64,000 bases of DNA, taken from Megalobrama amblycephala (Eukaryota > Chordata > Actinopteri > Cypriniformes > Xenocyprididae). The position numbers were made by a program, and so were the translations under genes. The notes under the pieces are model-generated. The model was not told where the DNA came from and did not search any database. It was given only the letters and a program-made list of their open reading frames with translations. The DNA is taken from the NCBI RefSeq assembly GCF_018812025.1, contig NC_063054.1, positions 22,765,308 through 22,829,307 of the forward strand, read 5' to 3'. Positions 1-13,563 of the stretch are shown in pieces (position 1 is the stretch's first letter; every line of letters begins with the position of its first letter).

Positions 1-632
1 CTATCTGATCTACCCGTCTCTCCAAAATAACAATGCACAATCACAGTGACGCCGATTGTGTTAAGCATTTACCTTGTCTGAGAGAAATGTAGCAGCGTTG
101 ATCCGACAGTTTCTTCATAGGAAGATTATAAACAGCGATTAATGACACACGATGATTCTCTGCTTTTATTTTGTTTTTTTGCTTCACGATGTGAGTACAG
201 GACTCTTTTACTTCAATGCCCCTTGTTGGTAGACAATATTTTTATTATTTGCTCTATATGTTTCGTCTCCCTGCTTCTTGAATCTCGCGCCGCCGAGCTG
301 ACTGGAATTCTTTTTGGTTGTCATGACAGTGACGTAGTTTAGGGCGGCTATATTCCGTGTTCATTTACACTGAACCAGAACAGTATCAGAGTCACCTATT
401 AACCTCTCGACGATGCTGAATGCGCGGATTGGCCCTCTGGCTTGTCAATCACTGCCGTGACGTTCCTTTTGAGAGACGAGTGCGGCTGCGCTCTCCAGTA
501 ACTTTCCACACTCTACAGGTGCCGCATGCAATGTTTTTGTCAGGAGACAGGAGTAATAACTGCAGATTATGAGTTACCTGCGGTTTGTCCGACATAATGA
601 ATCCAAAAAACACGACACAGCGAATGCCAGTG
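1..632. other. No gene seen; probable old repeat in the 3' half
   Basis: No frame here resembles a known protein, and the two short open frames (66 and 91 codons) overlap without codon-like character. From about 390 the base composition becomes GC- and CpG-richer (for example around 405-520), which resembles the body of an old non-autonomous fish transposon. The left end of any such element would lie outside the window. This is an inference from texture only. Confidence 0.3.
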
Positions 633-664
633 GTAAACACTCGTGTTCCAATACGAGTGTTTAC
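633..664. repeat. Perfect 12 bp hairpin
   Basis: GTAAACACTCGT (633-644) is followed by an 8 nt loop and its exact reverse complement ACGAGTGTTTAC (653-664). It may be the centre of an old palindromic element or an independent cruciform. It overlaps short open frames on both strands that I do not regard as genes. Confidence 0.7.
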
Positions 665-1004
665 GAGTTTTGGGAGGCGTTCCTTTGAAATGTGTTGTGA
701 AGGAGGGGGGTTGTTCTTATGCATGCGCTCATTTCAAAAACTCAGTAACAGTCTTTGGATTCTCAGTCGACGAAAAAATCCTCTCTATCACCTTTAAGAT
801 GTAAAATAGGAAATAAACACAAGCAAACTGTTCAGTTAAACGGACGAAAACAGCGCTCTAGTTAGTGCAGGATTTAATTTCAATGTAAATATAAAGTTAT
901 GAAACTTAATATTAAGCCAAATCGATTAGCTTTGGAACAAGTAGATTAATAAGACCCAAGATTGCCCATTTGATAATGTTATCCAAATGAATTATACCTC
1001 ATGT

Positions 1005-1375
1005 TTAAACACTATCTACATAAGAGCCAAAAAGGACTGGCCGAGATGAAGCTGTTCTCTGCGGGTACATGAGCGCTGAATAGTGGCTGAGCGGCCTAGA
1101 GCTCACACCTCCGAAATCGTCTAAACAAATTTTCAAATAGGCACTATGTTTACATATAAATTGCATATCTGAGGTCCAAACAACTACATTCTCGCCTAAA
1201 AAACTCTTAAAACTACATTCCGTTACAAAATAACAGTAGTGTCTATAAAAATATGGTGGGTTTGCTCGTCTGCCATGACACTCACTGTGATTCAAATGGT
1301 GAAACGGTTCCCGTGACAATACTGGTAGAATATCGCATGGCTGGAAAGACCTCTCAGCCAATCAGATTCGAATAT
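1005..1375. repeat. Probable dispersed-repeat fragment
   Basis: This moderately GC-rich block lies beside a clear MITE fragment (1381-1615) and ends with a sequence like those in fish non-autonomous elements (around 1350-1375). A 118-codon minus-strand frame covers 1005-1361. Its translation shows no domain, signal peptide or motif that I recognise, so I treat it as chance. Confidence 0.3.
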
Positions 1376-1380
1376 ATAAA

Positions 1381-1615
1381 TATTCAGCAGTCATCAACTG
1401 TCACATGATCCTTCTGAAATCATTCTAATATGCTGATTTGGAACATTTTTATTATTACCATTGTTGAAAACAGTTGTGCTGCTTACATTTTTGTGTGGAA
1501 ATTGAGATCCTCTGATGAAAGTTAAAAAGAACAGTACGTTTTTGAAATAGAAATTTTTTTAAGACTGAAAACATTTTTACTGTCATTTTTAATACATTTA
1601 ATGTGTCCTTGGCAC
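1381..1615. repeat. Diverged fragment of the TA-flanked palindromic MITE
   Basis: Segments such as TCACATGATCCTTC and AATCATTCTAATATGCTGAT match the arms of the near-intact copies at 8569-9470, 29477-30400 and 51023-51947. The match then fades through a region corresponding to their inner arms. It is older and more diverged than those copies, and both termini are missing. Confidence 0.75.
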
Positions 1616-2691
1616 CATCTAAGATAGCAAAATCTTCTAGAACATAAATACATGAAGTGTATCTCATATAAAAGCCCACATTTTTCAGTGTTGAGCGGTA
1701 TTAGAGACTTCATTATCTTCCATTCTTTACCGATACACTGTGTGGTAAAGTCCTTTGAATGAGCTACAAGAAGTCATGCTCTATGAAAACAGGTAAGGCC
1801 GATATTGTTCCTTTGTAAAAGCAGATAAACGAGAACTTGTCTGAGTGCCATGTTAAATGGGGTGGTCAATCAGAAATGACAGGTCAGCATCACATCGATA
1901 TAGTTACAAGCCTCCCTCTTTCTTTCTCTTAGACTTCCTCTTTACTCCCTTCTTCTCTGTGCTAAGTGCAGTAGATGACTCTGGCTCTGCAGCAGCAGAA
2001 GTGTGTGTTTATCTGGGAGGAAGCTGTCAGAGCTATGAAGGATGTGAGAGTGACTTTATTTTTCCTGTATATTTCCTGACATTTAGTCAGCCAGAAGATC
2101 GCCATTTAGCTCACTGCAGAGGTCTAATGCACACAGCAAGTGCTGCGCTTCTCCAAAACAACACTTGGCACCCCATTCGCACTGATGACTCCGAGAAACT
2201 TTAGGGCCACATGAAAGTCATGAAAAGTGAGCTAAACTTGTGATCCAAAGTCAATAACAATCTCTTTTCCATTTACACATCTGTTTTTTGGTAGCTGACA
2301 TGAAATGCTGGAAGTTGACACTGTTGTCCTGTGGTGTGACATGCAATACTTCACCTAAAAAAATAAAAAAAATAAAATAAAAAAAATAACCTAATTGTTT
2401 TATAATTATTATGCATGCAGCTTTTATGACCTCATCAACTGAGAGATGACATGGAATATGTGTCCTTTTAAAAATCCATTTGTTACACCGCAGGACCATT
2501 GAAAATGAACTACTGAAGACTAAAATGTGTCTATACATTCATTTTTAGTCTAAAATCCAAAGATGGATGCTTATAAGGGCTGAATGATTTGTTCCAAATG
2601 TATTGATAAAGAAAATTATTTTTGATTATTTATTGTTTCCTGATATGTGATGGTGGCAACCTGCTGGATCCTGATCTGTGAGACAAAAATA
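1616..2691. other. Unique AT-rich DNA, no gene supported
   Basis: A 115-codon plus-strand frame (1857-2204) begins in a pyrimidine-rich stretch ending in TTAG (about 1912-1932) that looks like a splice acceptor. The downstream peptide has no recognisable domain and no paired donor was identified. The block 2345-2390 is A-rich simple sequence. I see nothing else. Confidence 0.3.
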
Positions 2692-3906
2692 TAATATAAT
2701 ATCGAAAGTTTGGGAACTCCTTTCAGAATCTGTGAAAATGTGAACAGTTTTAACAAAACAAGATAGATCATACAAAATGCATGTTATTTTTTGTTTAGTA
2801 CTGTCCTAAGTAAGATATTTTACATAAAAGATGTTTACATATAGTCCACAAGACAAAAAAATAGCTGAATTTATTAAAATATCTCAATTCAAAAGTTTGG
2901 GAGCCCTTGGATCTTAATACTGTGTGTGGTTACCTGATGATCTACGACTATTTTTATGTTTTGTGATGGTTTTTTATGAGTCTCTTGTTTGTTCTGAGCA
3001 GTTAAACTGAGCTCTGATCTTCAGAAAAATCCTCCAGGTCCTGCAGATTCTTCAGTTTTCAAGCATTTTTGCATATTTGAACCCTTTCCAGCAGTGGCTT
3101 TATGATTTTTGAGATCCATCTTTTCACACTGAGGACAACTGAGGGACTCAAACACAACTATTAAAAAAGGTTCAAACATTCACTGATGCTCCAGAAGGAA
3201 ACACGATGCATTAAGAGCCAGGGGGTGAAAACTTTTTGAATTTGAAAATTAAGGTAAATTGTACTTAATTTTTCTTCTTGGAAACATGAAAGTATCTTCT
3301 GTTGCTTCCGATGGGCAGTACTAAATGAAAAAAAAAATATTTCAACAAAATAAGACAAATGTGGACATCTTCATCCTGTTCAAAAGTTTTCAATCCCCAG
3401 ATCTTATTGCATCATGTTTCCTTCTGGAGCATCAGTGAACGTTTAAACCTTTTTTAATAGTTGTGTTTGAGTCCCTCAGTTGTCCTCAGTGTGAAAAGAC
3501 GGATCTCAAAATCATACAACTGCTGGAAAGGGTTCAAATATGCAAAAGATGGTGGAAAACTAAAGAATTTGCAGGACCTGGAGGATATTTCTGAAGAACA
3601 GAGTTCAGGTTAACTGTTCAGGACAAACAAGAGACTCATGAACAACCATCACAAAACATAAAAATAGTCGTGGATCATCAGGTAACCACACACAGTATTG
3701 AGAATCAATGGTTCCCAAACTTTTGAACGGGGTTATTTTAATAAATTCAGCTATGTTTTTGTCTTGTGTACTATATGTAAACATCTTTTATGTAAAATAT
3801 CTTACTCAGGACAGTACTAAACAAAAAATAACATGCATATTGTATGGTCTCATTTTCACAGATTCTGAAAGGAGTTCCCAAACTCTCGATCTTCGATCTC
3901 CACTGT
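2692..3906. mobile_element. 1.2 kb palindromic DNA transposon relic
   Basis: The left arm (about 2706-3200) is repeated in inverted orientation in the right arm (about 3405-3890). For instance, AGTTTGGGAACTCC at 2707-2720 pairs with GGAGTTCCCAAACT at about 3870, and the block around 3165-3215 pairs with 3405-3450. The right terminus ends CCACTG followed by TATATTATA, as expected for a TA-targeting Tc1/mariner-type element. The left terminus is shortened by about 20 bp. There is no coding capacity, so mobilisation would have depended on a transposase in trans. Arms differ by scattered substitutions and small indels, so the insertion is not very recent. Confidence 0.85.
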
Positions 3907-3931
3907 ATATTATATATGCAGTTCAAGGTAA

Positions 3932-3961
<30 letters not shown>
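3932..3961. repeat. (TA)n microsatellite
   Basis: Uninterrupted TA dinucleotides directly downstream of the palindromic element. They encode the Tyr-Ile run in a short spurious open frame. Confidence 0.95.
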
Positions 3962-3967
<6 letters not shown>

Positions 3968-5362
3968 CAAGCTTGATGCCTCCCCTTGTACTGCAGTGAT
4001 TTACTACTCACTGAGCTATAACTCTGAACATTTAGACTCTTAGGCACAGCAGCAATACATCACCCTATACATACATGTTTAGAGCAACACTTCATTTCAG
4101 CCCTATTTACCAAACCAGTGGACTCTGCAGTGTATTACACTGAAGACTAACACAGTCATATTATTAATAGGGGTTTGGATTGTAGGATACAAAAAAGACG
4201 TTTTAAACGTTCATGTATAAAATATAACTAATGGATGACTATACTATTACCATTTCCCATGAGTATTTTAATGCCTTGGTGTCTCAACAAACACGACGAG
4301 TGGAGATTGATGGTTTCTTTCCAATGACTGGTAACACTCAAATGAATGAGGCTGTTTAATTGTTCAAGCTAACAGTTCCAAAGAAAGAATTCAGATAGCG
4401 TATATGCTCAAAATTAACATATAATATGTTTGCTCATATATCTTTATCATCGACTGAGCAAATGCTCTTCATAAGTTGTCTTTATATAGGTGCTTCTTTG
4501 CAATTAATTGAATATGCAAAGATGAAATTTGAATCCTTGTGTAAATACTGGGCTGCTTAAGCCTGTATTTGAATAAATGTGAGACGTGGAAGGATACTGA
4601 GTCACCAATATGATGTGGATTTAATATGATGTATAATAATAATAATAATAAACAATACAGTACAATGTGAAAGTAACATGTTCAAACACACATAATAAAT
4701 TATATAAAACTAAAGTCACACAACCAGTAGGGAACAATGGCCTACAGTAGAAGAAAGGACTGCTGTGAGTGAGCAAAGGACTCGGTCTCCTACAGCTGAA
4801 CAAATCGTTATTGAGTGGATTTCCAGGGCAAAGCTGCTGTAAATTTCCATTCAAGGCAAAGCAAAGAACTCATTTTTATTTTAGAGGTTCCCCCTAAAGT
4901 GCCTCAAAAGATACTATTTAAATACCAAAACTGAGAAATGCCTAAGCAAGCGAATGCAGCAGTCAACCAGATAAATGCTTTTGTCCAAAAAACACGCAAA
5001 GAGGTTTGATTGAAGCATAATGGCAGGATGCAGCGTACCCTCTATATTTACCCCCAATTTTCCTCTGGACTTTCTCCCCCTAAATATTACAATCCAGACT
5101 CATTGAAAAAAACTTCCCTGTGGCGACATTTCTGCGAAATAGTATTATGTTGCTTCTTGCACGTTTCGTGATACTTTCAAGAAGTGAAATGTCCAATGAA
5201 TGGCACCGAAAGTACGTTCAGTTTTGATAACCATGAATCTGACAAAGTTTTATTATGTTGGTTGTTGTACATATCGTGGCAGTTTGAGATGTTTGGTGAG
5301 TGGTGCTAAAAGGTTAAAAATCACTTTTGAAAATCACGTACAAACTACACTATACCCTAAAT
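3962..5362. other. Unique AT-rich DNA, no gene seen
   Basis: Only short open frames occur here, none with recognisable features. A small (AAT)n run lies at 4635-4651. I find no splice-site-bounded frame and no repeat of known type with confidence. Confidence 0.5.
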
Positions 5363-6037
5363 TTAAAGGTCCCGTTTTTCGTGGTTTTTTGAAGCTTTGA
5401 TTGTGTTTATAGTGTGCAATATAACATGTGTTCTTGTTTCGCGTGTAAAAAAACACAGTATTTTTCACATAATTTACTTATCTGTATACCGCTGTCATAA
5501 AAACGGGCTGATGACTTCCTTGTTCTATGAAGTCCCTCCTTCAGAAATACGTAACGAGTTCTGATTGTGCCAGCGGTTCCTGTGTTGTGATTCGACAGCA
5601 GCTTAGCGAACCTTGCCCGGAAAGGTCACGCCTCTTACCATAACGTGGAGATGCGTGCGCTCAGTGTTATTGTAAACATGTCTTTAATTTTACCCTATCA
5701 ATTTGAGCCGGAATCAGACCCGGTGATTGGACTGCGGGATGAAAATAACAGCGTTTCGACGACATGGCGACAAACACACTCTACAAACGCAACTCTTGTG
5801 TATTCCTGTGGGCGGAGGTTAGTCAAAAAACTGTTTTAGTGACATCATTAAAGAAGGAAGTAGAGGGATGTAGTCCAAACTGGCCGTTCGATGTAGGCGA
5901 CTTCTGTTAAATAAAATATCTCGCTTGGCATTGAACTTTGAGCTTTAAAATTGTACAGATTTTATTTATACTCTAACAACAACATTACACACTAACTAAA
6001 GTTTGAAACATGGGATCACGAAGAACGGGACCTTTAA
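5363..6037. mobile_element. TTAA-flanked non-autonomous transposon with a PYQFEP exon relic
   Basis: The element is bounded by TTAA on both sides (5363-5366 and 6034-6037). Its ends are inverted: AGGTCCCGTTTTTCGTG at the left matches CACGAAGAACGGGACCT at the right with one mismatch. TTAA target duplication is typical of piggyBac and Kolobok elements, and I cannot tell which applies. Unlike a pure palindrome it has a unique core, CpG-rich around 5575-5660 and 5700-5790. Within the core an ATG at 5678 opens a frame to 5839 whose start reads MSLILPYQFEPESDP. I recall the PYQFEP motif at the N-terminus of fish proteins annotated as P2X7-like or transposon-encoded. This suggests the element is an internally deleted derivative of a coding transposon. 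Confidence 0.8.
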
Positions 6038-8095
6038 CTGATAGTGTTAACAAAAGCAAAGGTGAGATAAAATCAACCATGCCCAGCCATTTTAGCTATT
6101 TTTAGGTCTTTTATCGTATTTCACAGGACTCGTATGAGTGCTCTGCATCACATGTGCAATGCTGTACCAGATAAGCTATACCGAGCAAGTTTACAACGTC
6201 AGAAAAGCCACACATATAAAGCTGGTTATGAGATGCAAATGTCAAAATGTATTAATTTATTAGTTAATTTATTTGGAAAAGAAAAAACTAGTGTTCATTA
6301 GGTATGTTTTTGGAGTTTTGCAAAAGTTCAGGATATAGAGGCATGCTTTTACAATGAACCCATGTTGAACATTTTAATACCAACAACCAATTTAAAGGGG
6401 AAATTACACTTCTGAGGCAAAAGACTAACAGGCAAATATTTACTATACAGTCAGCAATTTTTTTCAAAGAAAAACAAAGGCCCCCCAATTTTTTTTTTTT
6501 TTTAATACTTTTGGACAATTAAGCCACACTAATTAATTTAATTGCATTAGACACAAAATATTAAACCAAGGCATATGCAAATGATGCTAGAGCTCAGAAC
6601 AAATTTACATTTCTTACCCATTTTTGCAATTAGTTTTAACTACAATATATAGTTTTAAATATTTGAACAATATATCTACTGTTTTCTGATCTGAAACCAT
6701 GAAAAATGTAATATCTTTCTTTAAAATAAAAAATAAAATAACAAGATCTCACCATACGCCTTTTCATTCTGCCTGTAAACAGCAGTGAATCATTCTTACT
6801 GACCTGCTACAAGACAGAAATGTCACATTGAGTTATAGCTGATGTACATCAGAGTAAGTCCAGTATAACACCACAGTCTGGCCAGCACCAGCACTTCATG
6901 GTGATGCAGTCTGTTATTTCTTTACAGTGTCCTTGCTGCCTTGAGGAGGCCAGGGCCTATCAGTGGAATTTCCATCAATACATACAACCTACTGCCAGAA
7001 ATTCCAAATATGTGAAACAATATAGACAGGATATCTGTAAACACTAATGAAAGCTGTTTGTATTCTTACTGGCATGTCTAAACGATTCCTTAAACGAATA
7101 TATCAGTGTCTCATATGCTGTTTATCAGCTTTGTTATCATATAATTAAAATGGAATATATTCATGCATACATCTGTATATTTTTGGTGCTTGTTAGAACT
7201 TTGCTTTTCACGTTTCAGCCAATCACAAGGCAGTTGTAAAATTAAAAACACATTAAAATGTACCTGATATGCACACACTGAATTCATTGCAAACCCCCAA
7301 AACTACTTTTTATATTTATTATGACATCTGTAAAGGAATTTTGTTGTTGCACAATGTTTGCACATTCGAGGGTGATAATTCAGATGTGTGTCAAAGACAA
7401 TGAAATTTTACCATATAAAGAATTTAATGACTTCAGTTTTGTTAAATGTTCATTCTGGATTTACATTTGATTTACCAATAAATTATCCATTAAGAAAGGA
7501 CTTTCTCTGCTAAATGTAACTTTAAAATGTAAACCTTGAAGAAGCCACTGCATTTTCTGACACAATTAAGCAATCAAATTTACAATGCGTTTTCCCTGGG
7601 AATCAAATCCATGATTGCTTGTGTCACAGCTACTTTCATGCTGCACCAAAAACCTTAAAATAGGTCTATAACAAAATATTTGGCCTGTAAATCATCTGCT
7701 CACCCTCTTTTCTATACAACTATAAAGCTACATAACTGTTTGTGCAGTATACTCTACATTACTGATGACTGTCAGTATTCATTGATAATCTTCCCCTCTA
7801 ATCTTTTTCTTGTCTCAAAGGAAGTAGAAGTTAAAGCCCTTATTGCACCACTAGTTGTCATGTAAACTACAGTGGTTTGTAACATATTTCATGTTTGGCA
7901 AAATGTATAGATTCAGATTTTGCTCATGAGACTATAGGCAGGCATGAGTTTAATTTGGTCATTTTACTGTGTATGCAAATGCATTGCTTTTAATGGTGAA
8001 ATATATCAAGCGAGTCTTTCCAAGGAGACTCAGATTACACTGAGATCTGAATGAGACTTATTGGGAAATTTTCTCTGCCATGGAGCTCCTAGAAA
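6038..8095. other. Unique AT-rich DNA, no gene seen
   Basis: Long A+T-rich sequence with a T run at about 6489-6503 and no exon-like segment. The 76-codon minus-strand frame at 6288-6518 is partly homopolymer-encoded. No inverted termini or tandem arrays were found. Confidence 0.5.
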
Positions 8096-8335
8096 GAGGT
8101 TAGTTCACCCAAAAAAAAAAAAAAAAAATCCCAAAAATGGCCAATCGTTTCGCTAGATAAGACCCATATTTCTTGTCTGGGATTGTGTAGAGAACTTTGA
8201 AGCTGCACTGGAACTGCAATTTGGACCTTCAAATTTCTAATTTAACAGAAGAAAGAAAAACATGAAAATCTTGGATGACATGGGGGTGAGTAAATAATCC
8301 AGAAATTTTATTTCGGAAGTGAACTAATCCTTTAA
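8096..8335. mobile_element. Short TTAA-type MITE
   Basis: The left end reads GGTTAGTTCACCC followed by an A run (8109-8128). The right end reads GTGAACTAATCC followed by TTAA (8332-8335). The ends are therefore inverted, and they resemble the termini of the elements ending at 17321, 36321, 40723 and 55097. The left TTAA has decayed. There is no coding capacity. Confidence 0.75.
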
Positions 8336-8477
8336 CATTTTTGAATAAACATTGTCCAAACCTATAACCAAAGTCTTATGGGTTAGAACGGCAATGATTT
8401 ACTTTTTGATTTTTGGGTGACTATCCGATTTAGGGCTAGCACTTTCTTGAACACAAATGCAATATTATATATACATA

Positions 8478-8510
8478 TACATTTAACTTTTCCGGCCTCC
8501 TATTGCTACC
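8478..8510 (-). repeat. Inverted 33 bp fragment of the Tc1 element
   Basis: This is the reverse complement of 9495-9527 with one mismatch. That sequence is the leftmost recognisable part of the Tc1 element on the far side of the intervening MITE. The two fragments bracket matching TG/TA and TA/CA tracts, so the mirror symmetry extends beyond the MITE itself. Confidence 0.9.
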
Positions 8511-8547
<37 letters not shown>

Positions 8548-8550
8548 TTA
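8511..8550. repeat. (TG)n(TA)n microsatellite
   Basis: A TG run followed by a TA run. It mirrors the (TA)n(CA)n tract at 9471-9491 on the other side of the MITE. Confidence 0.95.
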
Positions 8551-8568
8551 TTTATATTATACAGTATA

Positions 8569-9470
8569 CAGTACAGTCCAAAAGTTTGGAACCACTAAGA
8601 TTTTTAATGTTTTTAAAAGAAGTTTCGTCTGCTCACCAAGGCTACATTTATTTAATTAAAAATACAGTAAAAAACAGTAATATTGTGAAATATTATTACA
8701 ATTTAAAATAACTGTGTACTATTTAAATATATTTGACAAAGTAATTTATTCCTGTGATGCAAAGCTGAATTTTCAGCATCGTTACTCCAGTCTTCAGTGT
8801 CACATGATCCTTCAGAAATCATTCTAATATGCTGATTTAGTTGTGTACTTTTTTTTTCAGGATTCCTTGATGAATAGAAAGTTCAGAAGAACAGCACTTA
8901 TCTGAAATACAAAGCTTCTGTAGCATTATACACTACCGTTCAAAAGTTTGGGGTCAGTAAGAATTTTTATTTTTATTTTTTTGAAAAGAAATTAAAGAAA
9001 TTAATACTTTTATTCAGCAAGGATGCATTAAATCAATCAAAAGTGGCCGTAAAGACATTTATAATGTTACAAAAGATTAGATTTCAGATAAACACTGTTC
9101 TTTTGAACTTTCTATTCATCAAATAATCCTGAAAAAAAATATTGTACACAAATATTTTGTACAATTGTACACATTAAATGTTTCTTGAGCAGCAGATCAG
9201 CATATTAGAATGATTTCTGAAGGATCATGTGAAGACTGGAGTAATGATGCTGAAAATTCAGCTTTGCCATCACAGGAATAAATTACTTTGTGAAATATAT
9301 TCAAATAGAAAACAGTTATTTTAAATTGTAATAATATTTCACAATATTACTGTTTTTACTGTATTTTTAATTAAATAAATGTAGCCTTGGTGAGCAGACG
9401 AAATATATATACAGTACAGTCCAAAAGTTTGGAACCACTAAGATTTTTAATGTTTTTAAAAGAAGTTTCG
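8569..9470. mobile_element. TA-flanked palindromic MITE, copy A, right end rearranged
   Basis: The left terminus CAGTACAGTCCAAAAG is preceded by TA. Long arms lie about 8569-8850 and 9195-9400 in inverted orientation, and the core holds ACTACCGTTCAAAAG (about 8933). Copies B (29477-30400) and C (51023-51947) are closely similar. In this copy the last 59 bp (9412-9470) are a direct repeat of the left terminus (8569-8627) instead of its reverse complement, so the right end appears flipped in place or copied from the left. It has no coding capacity. The TA target and terminal form point to a Tc1/mariner-type transposase acting in trans. Confidence 0.9.
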
Positions 9471-9492
9471 TATATATATACACACACACACA
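9471..9492. repeat. (TA)n(CA)n microsatellite
   Basis: Short TA then CA run between the MITE and the Tc1 body. It is the mirror image of 8511-8550. Confidence 0.9.
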
Positions 9493-9494
9493 AA

Positions 9495-12143
<2,649 letters not shown>

Positions 12144-12173
<30 letters not shown>
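12144..12173. repeat. Poly(A) tract, 30 nt
   Basis: A pure A run with no obvious retroelement body immediately upstream. It could be a slippage product or the tail of an unrecognised retroinsertion. Confidence 0.9.
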
Positions 12174-12176
<3 letters not shown>

Positions 12177-12289
12177 CCCATTAAAATGTCTTTACATGAA
12201 GGACCCGGTCATGGAACAATGCACAGTACAGTAAGGAGCGTTTTGATTGGTGGATTAAAAGCTTCCCGCAATTTGCTAAACAGAACGTC

Positions 12290-12520
12290 CTCCAAAAAAA
12301 AAAAAGAAGATATTTATGAATCTTAACCTGCCGGAATCGACCCAAAATAATGTGATATTTACCCCTGGAATGAAAATTTTACCAGGGGAGCCCCACCAAA
12401 AATACGATTTTAACCGTGGGACCCCCCTGAAATGCGATTGGGCTAGTTTTAGGCTAGTTTTGAGAAGCAATTGGGTGGGTTTTGTTGTGAAAACTTGGCA
12501 ACCCTGTCTGCCAGGAAGGT
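12290..12520. repeat. Probable old transposon fragment
   Basis: The block has imperfect internal reiteration (GGCTAGTTTT appears twice around 12439-12461) and a GGCAACCCT end (about 12498-12506). I associate this texture with fish dispersed repeats. Short overlapping frames on both strands have no recognisable content. Confidence 0.35.
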
Positions 12521-13013
12521 CTCAAAAACACTGCACGCAAATTCAATGCAGTTCACGCACGTGTGACGCTTTGCAAATGCAGATTTTAATGGTTCATAAA
12601 TACATAAATGTGTGATGGAAATTAACTCAAGAACTTGATATATACATATTTGTGTAAATATTTTACATTTGTTTAGGTAAGATGTATTTGTGTGAGCATC
12701 TGGGGAAATATTTATGCTTTTACTTGTGTATTTATGAATTGTGTTTTAAATCAGATTTTGTAAATGTGAATTGTGCTGTGCATTTATGAATTTTGTTAAA
12801 TGTATTAGCTAAATGTATTAATTTTTAGGCTGATCTAGCTCGATACTGATCGGATAGCTATCTGATCGTGGAAAGACCGCATTCGAGACGGATATAAATC
12901 TGATCGCTCAAACCACTTCAGGAGGTGGTCTGGGACGCATTCAAGTCAAAACTGCAGCTGAGTATTTCTTCAGCAAGCGGACGCACAAACTGCCGCAAAT
13001 GAAACTGAAAGTA

Positions 13014-13563
13014 AGGTGATGATACACGGGGCAACTTTTTGAGCAACGTTGCTTGGGCACTTTCCTACTGAGAATGAGCAACAAATTTATATCTGGATAA
13101 GTTAGATCGGTTGTGGTCAATTTTTTAGATCCTCCAATCAGAATGTTAGCAGCCGATCACGTGACCGGTTCGGAGATTTCAGAAAAAAATCAAACAAGAT
13201 GGTGGCCTCTATATATGTATAGTGTAGGCTGTAGGGCGTATGGCACATGAATGTAGCTTTTGATGCGATCAACGCGGGTTCGAATCCGCCTTTTGCTGAA
13301 CTCGCTCTTCTCCCTATTCCTATCGCAAATCAGATCAGAAAGGCATTTATTTTTAATAAAAATTAAGAAAATATTTGAAAAGTTTAAATAAAGTGCCTAA
13401 CAAGTGTTTAAAATAAAATATTTGTTGGGTTGGCAATAGATTTGCTCCTCTCTGATTAGTTGCTGCCAACTGTCTGTTGCCCTAATTAGTTGCCCTGTGT
13501 CTCATTAGGTTGACCGTTGATGGCAACATTGCTCAAAAAGTTGCCACATGTATCATCACCTTT
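13014..13563. mobile_element. TIR-bounded non-autonomous transposon with a tRNA-like B box
   Basis: The left end around 13017-13050 (GGTGATGATACACGGGGCAA and on) is inverted at the right end (13528-13562, TTGCCACATGTATCATCACC). The terminal repeats are about 33 bp with few mismatches. The interior contains GGTTCGAATCC (about 13270-13280), an exact match to the Pol III B-box consensus. No convincing A box or cloverleaf is present upstream. There is no coding capacity, and I could not define a convincing target duplication. Confidence 0.8.

Noticed and set aside
1005..1361. 118-codon minus-strand frame as a host gene
   Set aside because: No motif, no splice sites, and the region lies in repeat-like DNA.
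13220..13310. Possible tRNA gene around the B-box match
   Set aside because: No acceptor stem, D arm or anticodon arm could be paired; the match is limited to the B box.
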